Shown here: in pieces, positions 8,381-15,390 of the stretch
How positions within the stretch are numbered: the stretch's first letter is position 1
How the letters are laid out: each line of letters starts with the position of its first letter
NCBI GenBank assembly: GCA_040753875.1
Contig: JBFMDV010000023.1
Location: 1 to 64,000 of the forward strand
Direction: 5' to 3'
Length of the DNA: 64,000 nucleotides
From: Candidatus Zixiibacteriota bacterium
GTDB lineage: Bacteria > Zixibacteria > MSB-5A5 > GN15 > FEB-12
Made by a program: the position numbers and the translations under genes
Notes under the pieces: generated by a model
The model's input: only the letters and a program-made list of their open reading frames with translations
The model's database searches: none
What the model was told of the DNA's origin: nothing

Positions 8381-9472
8381 ATGACATCCGATATTCCCGG
8401 CATGGAATCGAAAGTCGCCACCCGGAGGCAAATACCGGTCGGGGTACAGTTGCGGAGAAGGCACGAACGGAACAGCGCTCAGCCATTTCGATTCTACGCT
8501 CAGTTGTTTTCGCTGGCGATCAATCTCTGGATAGGCGCGCAGTTCTATCTCTGGTACAGTTCACTTCAATCCGGAGTCGGTGGCCCGATAGTCTCCCGTC
8601 CGCCCGGGGTGGAGGGATGGCTACCCATCGGTTCGCTGGTGGGGTCACGGTACTTCTTCGCTACCGGCATTCTTAATACGATCCATCCGGCGGGACTGGT
8701 CATCCTGGTGGTGATCCTTCTGACAGCCTTCGTGTTCAAGAAGGGATTCTGTTCATGGGTCTGTCCGATTGGATTCATCTCGGAGATGCTCGGGGACCTT
8801 TCAGACAAACTATTCCGAAAGAGAATCAAACCACCCCGCTGGCTGGACTATCCGCTTCGCTCGCTCAAGTATCTTCTGCTGTTGTTCTTTGTCTACGCTG
8901 TGTTTATCAGCATGACTTCTGATTCCATCAAGGCGTTTCTCTATTCGGATTACAACGTGGTTTCGGATATCCTGATGCTTCGCTTTTTCACCGATATCAG
9001 CATGTTCGCACTGTCGGTAATAGCCGTGCTTTTCGCATCTTCGCTTATCGTGCGTGGCTTTTGGTGCCGCTACCTGTGCCCGTATGGTGCGTTGCTTGGG
9101 TTGGCGAATCTGATTTCCCCCACCCGGATCCGCCGCAACGCCTCTTCCTGCATTGATTGCGCCGCGTGCGCCAAAGTCTGCCCAGCGTTCATCAAGGTGG
9201 ACAGAGTAACTGAAGTGGTCTCGGATGAGTGTGTCGGTTGCATGGCGTGTGTGGATTCCTGCCCGGTGAAACAGACGCTTGAGATTCACATGGTGAGAAA
9301 GAACCGAACCGTCTCAAGCGTCAAATGGGCTGTGGTACTGGTCATCTTCTTCTGGGGCGCCCTGCTGGCGGCCAAGCTGTTTGGTCCGTGGGGCAATTCA
9401 ATCACCACAGAGCAGTATCGCGAGTACATACCCGGAGTCGAGAAGGGACAGTACACACACCCATCATACTAA
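8381..9472 (+). CDS. NapH-like membrane-bound [4Fe-4S] protein
   Basis: 363-residue integral membrane iron-sulfur protein of the NapH/YccM/NosR-C-terminal type, which passes electrons between quinol or flavin partners and periplasmic or cytoplasmic acceptors. Four or five hydrophobic segments are visible. Two CxxxCP motifs of the family are present (CSWVCPIGF, CRYLCPYGALLG), followed by a two-cluster ferredoxin module CIDCAACAKVCP and CVGCMACVDSCP. An upstream in-frame extension overlaps hisS and is not credible; ATG 8381 or ATG 8402 are the likely starts. No dedicated reductase is adjacent, so the partner is unknown. The operon neighbour hisS gives no functional hint. Confidence 0.85.
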   Translation: MTSDIPGMESKVATRRQIPVGVQLRRRHERNSAQPFRFYAQLFSLAINLWIGAQFYLWYSSLQSGVGGPIVSRPPGVEGWLPIGSLVGSRYFFATGILNTIHPAGLVILVVILLTAFVFKKGFCSWVCPIGFISEMLGDLSDKLFRKRIKPPRWLDYPLRSLKYLLLLFFVYAVFISMTSDSIKAFLYSDYNVVSDILMLRFFTDISMFALSVIAVLFASSLIVRGFWCRYLCPYGALLGLANLISPTRIRRNASSCIDCAACAKVCPAFIKVDRVTEVVSDECVGCMACVDSCPVKQTLEIHMVRKNRTVSSVKWAVVLVIFFWGALLAAKLFGPWGNSITTEQYREYIPGVEKGQYTHPSY

Positions 9473-9499
9473 CCAACGAACATGCTCACGCGGTAGCCA

Positions 9500-9542
9500 T
9501 AGGTCGGGTTCCGAGTCAGCTTCGGATGAGAAACCCGACAAT
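9500..9542. repeat. 43-bp imperfect hairpin repeat, copy B
   Basis: Second copy of the element at 6849. The arms GTCGGGTT and AACCCGAC are perfectly complementary here, with CGAGTC...CTTCGGATGAG between. Sits between the NapH-like gene and the methyltransferase gene, as the only sequence feature of that gap. Confidence 0.8.
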
Positions 9543-9565
9543 GATCATAGATAGTAGCCGCCGGT

Positions 9566-10327
9566 ATGCACAAGCAGTCCTTCTTTGAGCAATACGCGCA
9601 CGAATACGATGCGCTCACGAACGCCTCCACACGGGTCGATAAACATCGTCAGGAGGTAGCGGCGCTGATTGAGCGGTTCAATCCAACCCGCGTGCTCGAT
9701 GCCGGCTGCGCCACCGGATTGACCAGTTCGCTGTTTGCGGAGGCCGGCGTTGCCACCGTGGGTCTTGATCGGTCGCGTGCGATGCTGACGGTGGCACGCC
9801 GTAAGTTCGCCGGAGCAAGCTTGCCGCTTCGCTTTCAATATGGGAGGTTTGAGGCATTACCCAGGAGTCTCGACGTGCGTTTCGATCTGATCGTCTGTCT
9901 GGCGAACAGTATCACCGGCGTGAATTCGATAGCGAATCTGAAGCGCAGTCTGATGAACTTCAAGCGAGCGCTCAAACCGGGTGGAGCGCTCGTCATCCAG
10001 CTGCGAAATATCAATGCCATCAAACAGGGAGAGATCGTGCCGGTCCGTGCCACTCAGCACGACGGTATCCTTTATCTCAGATATATGGAGCGGATCGGCT
10101 CCCGCACGATCCTTCACATCGTTCGGGCAGACCTGAGCAGCCGTCCGGTAACATTCGAACCGTTCCGTAATGAGAGTGAGAACTTCTCGTTTGCACAGAT
10201 CCGGTCGGCGTTACGAGCGATAGGCTGGCGTCATATCACGGCTTACTCCGATCTGACACTAAAGAGTCGATTCGTCCGACACTCGGTCGACTTGGTCTTC
10301 GTGGCGTACCCCCCGACGGCGCGTTAA
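9566..10327 (+). CDS. SAM-dependent class I methyltransferase, substrate unknown
   Basis: 253 aa with the class I methyltransferase core: motif I VLDAGCATGLTSSLFAEAG near residues 44-62, the acidic motif II VGLDRS (ends the second strand), FDLIVCLANS (motif IV) and LKPGGALVIQLRN (motif VI region). The N-terminal FFEQYAHEYDALT resembles the start of ubiquinone/menaquinone or small-molecule methyltransferases. No neighbour suggests the acceptor: it follows a repeat and precedes a membrane protein gene 43 bp on. General assignment is secure, the substrate is not. Confidence 0.85.
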   Translation: MHKQSFFEQYAHEYDALTNASTRVDKHRQEVAALIERFNPTRVLDAGCATGLTSSLFAEAGVATVGLDRSRAMLTVARRKFAGASLPLRFQYGRFEALPRSLDVRFDLIVCLANSITGVNSIANLKRSLMNFKRALKPGGALVIQLRNINAIKQGEIVPVRATQHDGILYLRYMERIGSRTILHIVRADLSSRPVTFEPFRNESENFSFAQIRSALRAIGWRHITAYSDLTLKSRFVRHSVDLVFVAYPPTAR

Positions 10328-10370
10328 TCGTTGCTTTCAACAGCAGTTTCCGTATCTTCCCGCCTTCAAT

Positions 10371-11849
10371 ATGAAGCTACTTTACGCCATTCTCGCGCTG
10401 GTTCCTCTTTACGGAGGGGGAACACCTGCTCAACCGGCCCCACGCACCGTCAGCCGGTCGGTATCGGTAGAAGCATTCCGCCCGGTCGGCAACACCAGAA
10501 TCTGGACATTCGTGAGTCGGGACTCAGCCGTCGGCCAGCTTACCTCGACCATCGTTGAGCGGACTGTCCTCGACGGTCACGATGCTGTGAAGATATCCGA
10601 AAAGTTGAGTTTCGACTACCGGAAGATTGGTTCGGAGTTGACGATCAGCACCGAAGGGGACCATTTCGTTGCGCCGCAAGGGGCGTACCTTGGTGACGAT
10701 CTGTCGGTATCGATAGCGGGCCAGACGGAGGCGCTGAGCATCCGTCGACAGGGGGACAGTGTTGTTACGACCTTCACACGCGCCGGCTCGAAAGTTTCGC
10801 AGGCGCGGTATTTTCCGTCGTACGGGCTGGCCTGGGATAACAACTTTCTCGACCAACTGGAAATTCTGCTGGCCCTGCGGGACCTGACGGTCGGCGATGT
10901 TGTTATCGACACCGTATTCGCCGCTCAACCGATGGTGACGTCGCCGGTACACGCCCGTGTGGATCGCTTTGGGTTTGTCCGGCTATTTGAAGGGCGGTCC
11001 GATTCCTGTTTCATAATCACGCTGATTGAGCCGCAGCAATGGGTGCTGTTTTTCACGCCAGACAAGCGACTGGTGAAAGTGGAAATGCCGGGCCAGAGCA
11101 CCAAGGTATACCTCGATCTCGTTCGTCAAACTACGCAGCCGAAACCGCAAGCGGCCAGGTTGAACCTCGCGTTACTTTCTCGAATGATCCCTTCGTACCT
11201 GGGGTATTTCATCATAACCGTTCTGGCGCTGGCCTTCTACGTGCGTGGCGGTTACCGGTGGGGAGTTTCGTATATCGCGCTGATCGTTGGAGCCATACTG
11301 GCCGTGTCGGTCCCCTGGGTGCAGGAACCGATGCAGATGTGGCTGATCACCAAGTGGCTTATTCCACAGGTGACCAAGGGGGGCTCCCTCTACTTCTGGG
11401 GGTTGCTGCCCGGACTGGCGGCGGGTCTGTTCCAGACGATCCTCCTTCTGGTTGCCTTGTTTGCCGTGGTGCGGTGGCGCCGTCCTTCGACCTCCCGGAT
11501 CGCCGTGATTGGGGCCTTCTGCGGCGCCGGAATTGGTCTGCTGGAGGCAGGCTACCTCGGATATGCCACTCATGCAACGACCGTCTTCTCGTTCCAGTTG
11601 CTGGAGCGCGGTTCCCTGATCCTCTTCCACGTGACCGCGGGGCTTGTCGTCGGTGATGCGCTGACAATGGACGATAGCAGTTTGCTCAAAGTGCTCGGGA
11701 TCACAGTGCTGGTGAATACATTCTTCCGGTACCTGCCGGTTTTCGTCCAGCAGAAAGCGCTTTCCATTGAGATCACGTATTTCCTCATGTCTTTCGCCTG
11801 CCTGGCTATGGTGGCAGCGACGCTGCTGTATCGGCGAAAAGCCGAATAG
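10371..11849 (+). CDS. exported domain fused to a YhfC/PrsW-like multi-spanning membrane domain
   Basis: 492 aa. A signal peptide (about residues 1-20) leads into a roughly 240-residue beta-rich extracytoplasmic domain with no family I recognise. From about residue 270 come seven or so membrane segments. In these, GAFCGAGIGLLEAGYLG followed by a second segment with ERGSLILFHVTAGLVVG recalls the Gly-rich/Glu and Arg...His motifs of YhfC/PrsW-type glutamic intramembrane proteases. If so, Glu in LLEAGY and His in ILFHVTAG would be the key residues. The family link is by eye and moderate; the domain could also be a non-catalytic relative. No partner genes are evident. Confidence 0.5.
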   Translation: MKLLYAILALVPLYGGGTPAQPAPRTVSRSVSVEAFRPVGNTRIWTFVSRDSAVGQLTSTIVERTVLDGHDAVKISEKLSFDYRKIGSELTISTEGDHFVAPQGAYLGDDLSVSIAGQTEALSIRRQGDSVVTTFTRAGSKVSQARYFPSYGLAWDNNFLDQLEILLALRDLTVGDVVIDTVFAAQPMVTSPVHARVDRFGFVRLFEGRSDSCFIITLIEPQQWVLFFTPDKRLVKVEMPGQSTKVYLDLVRQTTQPKPQAARLNLALLSRMIPSYLGYFIITVLALAFYVRGGYRWGVSYIALIVGAILAVSVPWVQEPMQMWLITKWLIPQVTKGGSLYFWGLLPGLAAGLFQTILLLVALFAVVRWRRPSTSRIAVIGAFCGAGIGLLEAGYLGYATHATTVFSFQLLERGSLILFHVTAGLVVGDALTMDDSSLLKVLGITVLVNTFFRYLPVFVQQKALSIEITYFLMSFACLAMVAATLLYRRKAE

Positions 11850-11859
11850 TCCTTTGATG

Positions 11860-11888
11860 TTGACGGGAATGTCGGCGCTCGCTATTAT
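11860..11888 (+). promoter_or_regulatory. sigma-70-type promoter for the ROK kinase gene
   Basis: TTGACG (11860-11865), 17-bp spacer, TATTAT (11883-11888). Lies 81 bp before the ATG at 11970, after the end of the preceding gene. Confidence 0.6.
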
Positions 11889-11969
11889 CGGGCCTGTCCG
11901 AGCGGTTGTGCGGCCATGAAGTTGTTGGCCGGTGTGGTCATTTCATGCGATAGGGAGTTCGCGAAGTAG

Positions 11970-12941
11970 ATGTCGCTAAAAGTAGCCTTTGCCGGTGTGG
12001 ATATCGGCGGCACGAATATCAAGTATGGGCTCGTGGATCCAAAGGGAAAGGTCCTGTTTCGCGAGCAACGCCCCACCATGGTGGAAAAAGGGGCTGAACC
12101 GCTCATGCATCTCGTCACGAACATTGCGGAGCGTCTGTTGTATTATGCCGCAGACGAGGAGTTCGAGATCAAGAGTCTGGGAGTAGGGACTCCGGGAGCG
12201 GTCGACACGCGGATTGGCAAGGTGATCAGCCTGAGCCCGAATATCAATGGCTGGCAGGGGATGGAGATAGGACGGATTCTTCGCGAACGTCTCAATCTCC
12301 CCGTTCATGTCGATAACGATGTCAACGCCATGGCGCTCGCCGAATCCAAGTTTGGCGCCGGGGTCGGTTACAATTCGGTAATCTGTGTGGCAGTAGGTAC
12401 GGGCGTAGGTGGCGGTATCGTAATCGATGGCAAGATATGGCGCGGCGCGAACTACACGGCCGGTGAAATTGGGCACCTTTCTATCGATTTCGATGGCCCC
12501 AAATGCAGGTGCGGTAGCCGGGGATGTCTTGAAGTGTACTGCTCATCCGAGGCGATGATTGAACGCGTTAAGATACTGCTTAACAATCAGTTAACGCCGA
12601 CGCTTGAAGAAGTACTTGATGGCAATCTTGAAAACCTCAGCATCAAGAAGTTGTTTGCCGCGGTTAAGCGTGGGGATGAGATCGCCCAGCAAGTGGTGGA
12701 TGAAACTGCCGGGTATCTGGGAGCCGGTCTGGCCGGGGTGGTGAACCTTTTGAACCCGGAGATCGTAATAATCGGTGGCGGTATTGCCGATGGCGGCGGT
12801 GGGTTTATTGAAGCCATAACGGCGGAGATACGCAAGCGGGCGTTTGGCTCGGCTGTCGAGAAACTGCGTGTCGCCAAGGCTACGCTGGGTAACGATGCCG
12901 GGTTTATCGGCGCCAGCATTCTGGGTGAATACAAGAACTGA
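11970..12941 (+). CDS. ROK-family sugar kinase (glucokinase-like)
   Basis: 323-residue ROK protein, predicted to phosphorylate glucose or a related hexose with ATP. The phosphate loop DIGGTNIKYG is at 11-20, the catalytic aspartate lies in HVDNDVNAMAL (Asp116 or Asp118), VGTGVGGGIV binds ATP, and the zinc site is His169 plus CRCGSRGC (Cys179, Cys181, Cys186). No N-terminal helix-turn-helix is present, so it is an enzyme rather than a ROK repressor. GGGAG lies 14 bp before the ATG. It is followed 18 bp later by a small membrane-protein gene and is probably cotranscribed with it. Glucose is the commonest substrate for this class; others (N-acetylmannosamine, fructose) are not excluded. Confidence 0.88.
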   Translation: MSLKVAFAGVDIGGTNIKYGLVDPKGKVLFREQRPTMVEKGAEPLMHLVTNIAERLLYYAADEEFEIKSLGVGTPGAVDTRIGKVISLSPNINGWQGMEIGRILRERLNLPVHVDNDVNAMALAESKFGAGVGYNSVICVAVGTGVGGGIVIDGKIWRGANYTAGEIGHLSIDFDGPKCRCGSRGCLEVYCSSEAMIERVKILLNNQLTPTLEEVLDGNLENLSIKKLFAAVKRGDEIAQQVVDETAGYLGAGLAGVVNLLNPEIVIIGGGIADGGGGFIEAITAEIRKRAFGSAVEKLRVAKATLGNDAGFIGASILGEYKN

Positions 12942-12959
12942 GTTGCGGAGGATCGCATC

Positions 12960-13334
12960 ATGGGACCGGAGACGCCGAGCTTGCCACTTACATTCAATCT
13001 GACCAAATGGCATGGCTACGGCCTTGCCGGGATCTATCTGCTGTATGCCGGGGTGAAGATCATCCTGTCGTTTCTCGACAGAACGTACGCCGACATGGGA
13101 CAGTCATTCCTGTTTCTGATCGTCGGTATCATCCTCATATCGGTTGTCTTCGCGTACCGCGATCTGAAAGCGTGGGGTTGGTATGGTCTGGTAGTTATGA
13201 ACGCGGTCGTCATTCTCCTTAGTTTGTTCGGACTTAGCCATTATGAATATATCGTGATGATGGTATTGTCGCTGGCATCGCTGGCGCTTTTGTTTGCCGC
13301 TCCGACCAAACGGTTCGTGTTCAAGAGCCGATAA
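12960..13334 (+). CDS. small membrane protein with about four transmembrane segments
   Basis: 124 aa, unrecognised. Four hydrophobic segments are visible: GLAGIYLLYAGVKIILSFL, FLFLIVGIILISVVFAY, WYGLVVMNAVVILLSLFGL and IVMMVLSLASLALLFAA, with a basic C-terminus KRFVFKSR, giving an inner-membrane topology. TGCGGAGGATCGC just upstream provides a ribosome site (GGAGG). Placed 18 bp after the ROK kinase gene and before the tRNA-Phe promoter, so probably the last gene of that transcript. Function unknown. Confidence 0.7.
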   Translation: MGPETPSLPLTFNLTKWHGYGLAGIYLLYAGVKIILSFLDRTYADMGQSFLFLIVGIILISVVFAYRDLKAWGWYGLVVMNAVVILLSLFGLSHYEYIVMMVLSLASLALLFAAPTKRFVFKSR

Positions 13335-13340
13335 AACCAT

Positions 13341-13368
13341 TTGACATCGCCGAAAATCCGGATAATTT
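13341..13368 (+). promoter_or_regulatory. promoter of tRNA-Phe
   Basis: TTGACA (13341-13346), 16-bp spacer, TAATTT (13363-13368). A start about 7 bp after the -10 box would give a leader of roughly 20 nt before the tRNA. Confidence 0.6.
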
Positions 13369-13397
13369 TCCGGTTCCCGACAAGCAAAGTCTGTTCT

Positions 13398-13470
<73 letters not shown>

Positions 13471-13519
13471 TTTTCTTTGTCTCACCTGCCGCGCAATAAT
13501 GCCGTGGAATCTCAGTGCC

Positions 13520-13651
13520 TTACCTGAGGGCTGTGCTCTTTGGTGCTCGGTTGAATCGATGAAACTGAAAGAGAATGACACCGAGCAGGACCGCCACCAA
13601 AGCGACGGCGACGACTGCGATCAAGATCAGAAGGATGAGCCAGATTGACAT
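13520..13651 (-). CDS. 43-residue single-span membrane peptide
   Basis: A short gene read leftwards from ATG at 13651. It has a good ribosome site, AAAGGAG with 7 nt to the ATG. The product is MSIWLILLILIAVV followed by a long run of V, A and L residues (one membrane helix, residues 3-27) and a basic, hydrophilic tail QFHRFNRAPKSTALR. The pattern of a strong Shine-Dalgarno, a clean hydrophobic helix and a positively charged tail is what real small membrane proteins show. It lies between tRNA-Phe and the divergently transcribed cytochrome operon; a link to that operon is only positional. Confidence 0.5.
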   Translation of the reverse strand: MSIWLILLILIAVVAVALVAVLLGVILFQFHRFNRAPKSTALR

Positions 13652-13737
13652 TCAACCGCTCCTTTGTCTTAAGGTACCAGTCAGCCTGCCCGTTTGGGAG
13701 AGGCTCTGTATCGTGAACTGATCTGTGTCGGTCGCTA

Positions 13738-13777
13738 TACACTCGAAAGTGGATAGTGTACTCCCGAGTGTACTTTC
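13738..13777. promoter_or_regulatory. operator-like inverted and direct repeats upstream of the cytochrome operon
   Basis: TACACTCG (13738-13745) is inverted as CGAGTGTA (13765-13772), and AGTGTACT occurs twice as a direct repeat (13755-13762 and 13767-13774), with GAAAGT/ACTTTC also inverted. The cluster ends 23 bp before the -35 box at 13801, where an activator would bind. Confidence 0.35.
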
Positions 13778-13800
13778 ACGCCTTATGAGAATAAAACAAG

Positions 13801-13828
13801 TTGACTGTTTAGGCCATTATTGTATAGT
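13801..13828 (+). promoter_or_regulatory. promoter of the octahaem cytochrome operon
   Basis: TTGACT (13801-13806), 16-bp spacer, TATAGT (13823-13828). Predicted start about 13835, some 42 nt before the cytochrome ATG. A repeat cluster that may be an operator lies just upstream. Confidence 0.6.
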
Positions 13829-13876
13829 TTCCAATGTACGGGATTTAGAAACTAACGCAAGACAAATAAAACCGGA

Positions 13877-14617
13877 ATGAATCGACTCCCTCGGCAACTG
13901 ACTCCGCTACTGGTGATCTTTGTGGTCGCTATAGGCAGTCTGTTCGTCGCACGTCATCTGCTCGTCCCAAGGACTTTCGGCGAATACGGTCACTATCGCG
14001 CCGCCGCGGTAGGGGAGATCGCCGGACAGGAGTTCACCTATGCGGGATCGCTCGCGTGCGCAGATTGTCATAGCGATGTCTACGACCTCAAGCAAAACTC
14101 ATTTCATGCCGGCGTGGCATGCGAGGTCTGTCATGGACCGGCCAAAAGACATGTCGACGCCCCGGATGAGTTCGTCCCGGAGAAGCCGAAAGGCCGTGGG
14201 TTCTGCCCCTTGTGTCACGGTTATAACCCATCGCGCCCCTCCGGTTTTCCGCAGATTTTGCCCGATGTTCATAATGCCGGAAAAGCGTGTATGACCTGTC
14301 ACGAGCCGCATAATCCGACGCTACCGCACCCACCGGAGGAATGCAGCGCTTGCCATCGCGAGATAGCCAGCAAAAAGATGGTCTCGCGGCACACGAACGT
14401 AGCATGTACCGTTTGTCATACCGTTCCCCCCGAACATTATCAAAACCCGCGACTGGCGCTGGCCAAGAAACCTCTCAGCAAGGCGGTGTGTGGCCAGTGT
14501 CATGCGAGCGACGCTTCGAGTTCAAGAGAAATCCCACGGGTCGATATGACCGCGCACGGCGGTCGGTACCAATGCTGGGATTGCCATTACCCCCATTATC
14601 CGGAGGCAATACAATGA
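13877..14617 (+). CDS. membrane-anchored octahaem c-type cytochrome
   Basis: 246 aa with an N-terminal anchor or uncleaved signal (LLVIFVVAIGSLFVA, residues 11-25) and eight CxxCH haem sites: starts at residues 61, 82, 110, 138, 156, 177, 205 and 233. All are plain CxxCH, with many additional histidines available as distal ligands. It is a small electron-carrier cytochrome facing the periplasm, too short to be a multihaem nitrite or sulfite reductase. The downstream gene overlaps its stop by four bases (ATGA), and a Tat ferredoxin plus NrfD protein follow, so it should be the periplasmic electron exit or entry point of a quinone-linked membrane complex. Confidence 0.9.
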   Translation: MNRLPRQLTPLLVIFVVAIGSLFVARHLLVPRTFGEYGHYRAAAVGEIAGQEFTYAGSLACADCHSDVYDLKQNSFHAGVACEVCHGPAKRHVDAPDEFVPEKPKGRGFCPLCHGYNPSRPSGFPQILPDVHNAGKACMTCHEPHNPTLPHPPEECSACHREIASKKMVSRHTNVACTVCHTVPPEHYQNPRLALAKKPLSKAVCGQCHASDASSSREIPRVDMTAHGGRYQCWDCHYPHYPEAIQ

Positions 14618-15387
14618 AGAAACTCGGTACGGATATGCCCCGGCGAGAATTCCTTGAGAATTGCTCGCGCGCCTTGCCCCCCTGGCTGCTTGTTTTTTCG
14701 GTGGTCGGTTCGGCCGAGTCCCTGGTAGCAGACGAAGAAGGCCAATATGATGCCTCAAAGCACAACTATGCCATGGGCGTCGATATTCATCGATGTATCG
14801 GGTGTGGTCGTTGTGCCGATGCCTGTAAGAAGGAGAATAAGGTCCCGCTGGAGCCCACTTTCTTCCGAACCTGGGTCGAGCGATACATAATTCCGACGAG
14901 CGGGGAGGCAAGAGTCGACAGCCCCAACGGCGGTATTGACGGATTCCCTGAACCACAGGAGGATATCGATGTCCTCCGGACCTTCTTCGTCCCCAAGCTG
15001 TGTAACCACTGTGCCAATCCACCGTGCGTGCAGGTCTGTCCTGTCGGGGCGACGTTTGAGTCGCGCGACGGCGTCGTTCTGGTAGATGATTCCTATTGCG
15101 TCGGTTGCCGGTATTGTATCCAGGCATGCCCCTATGGCGCTCGGTACCTGCATCCGGAAAAGAAAGTCGCCGATAAGTGCACATTCTGTTACCATCGGAT
15201 CACAAAAGGACTGGCGCCGGCATGCGTCGAGGTATGTCCGACCCAGGCGCGAATTTTCGGAGAATCCGGCCAACAGAGCAGCCCGCTCCGACATTTCTTG
15301 CGCTTCAATGATGTGAGCGTGCTCAAACCCTGGCTTAATACCTCGCCGAAAGTGTACTATGCAAACGCAGATGGGGAAGTGAGGTAA
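14614..15387 (+). CDS. Tat-exported four-cluster ferredoxin subunit (DmsB/NrfC/DsrO type)
   Basis: 257-residue iron-sulfur subunit. The start at 14614 overlaps the cytochrome stop and is preceded by CGGAGG. The N-terminus has a twin-arginine signal, PRREFLENC, then a hydrophobic stretch ending near AES, so the mature protein lies in the periplasm. Cysteine groups: CIGCGRCADAC, CNHCANPPCVQVC, CVGCRYCIQAC and CTFC...CVEVC, sixteen cysteines for four [4Fe-4S] clusters, with the insert between first and second groups typical of the family. It should carry electrons between the NrfD-type quinone subunit and the octahaem cytochrome. No molybdopterin catalytic subunit is encoded here. Confidence 0.92.
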   Translation: MKKLGTDMPRREFLENCSRALPPWLLVFSVVGSAESLVADEEGQYDASKHNYAMGVDIHRCIGCGRCADACKKENKVPLEPTFFRTWVERYIIPTSGEARVDSPNGGIDGFPEPQEDIDVLRTFFVPKLCNHCANPPCVQVCPVGATFESRDGVVLVDDSYCVGCRYCIQACPYGARYLHPEKKVADKCTFCYHRITKGLAPACVEVCPTQARIFGESGQQSSPLRHFLRFNDVSVLKPWLNTSPKVYYANADGEVR

Positions 15388-15390
15388 CCC

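Noticed and set aside
11172-11630. minus-strand frame in the YhfC-like gene
   Set aside because: Antisense of transmembrane coding sequence, hydrophilic repetitive translation, no ribosome site.
13877-14617. multihaem nitrite or sulfite reductase (NrfA/MccA-like)
   Set aside because: Too short, and all haem sites are plain CxxCH with no special active-site motif.
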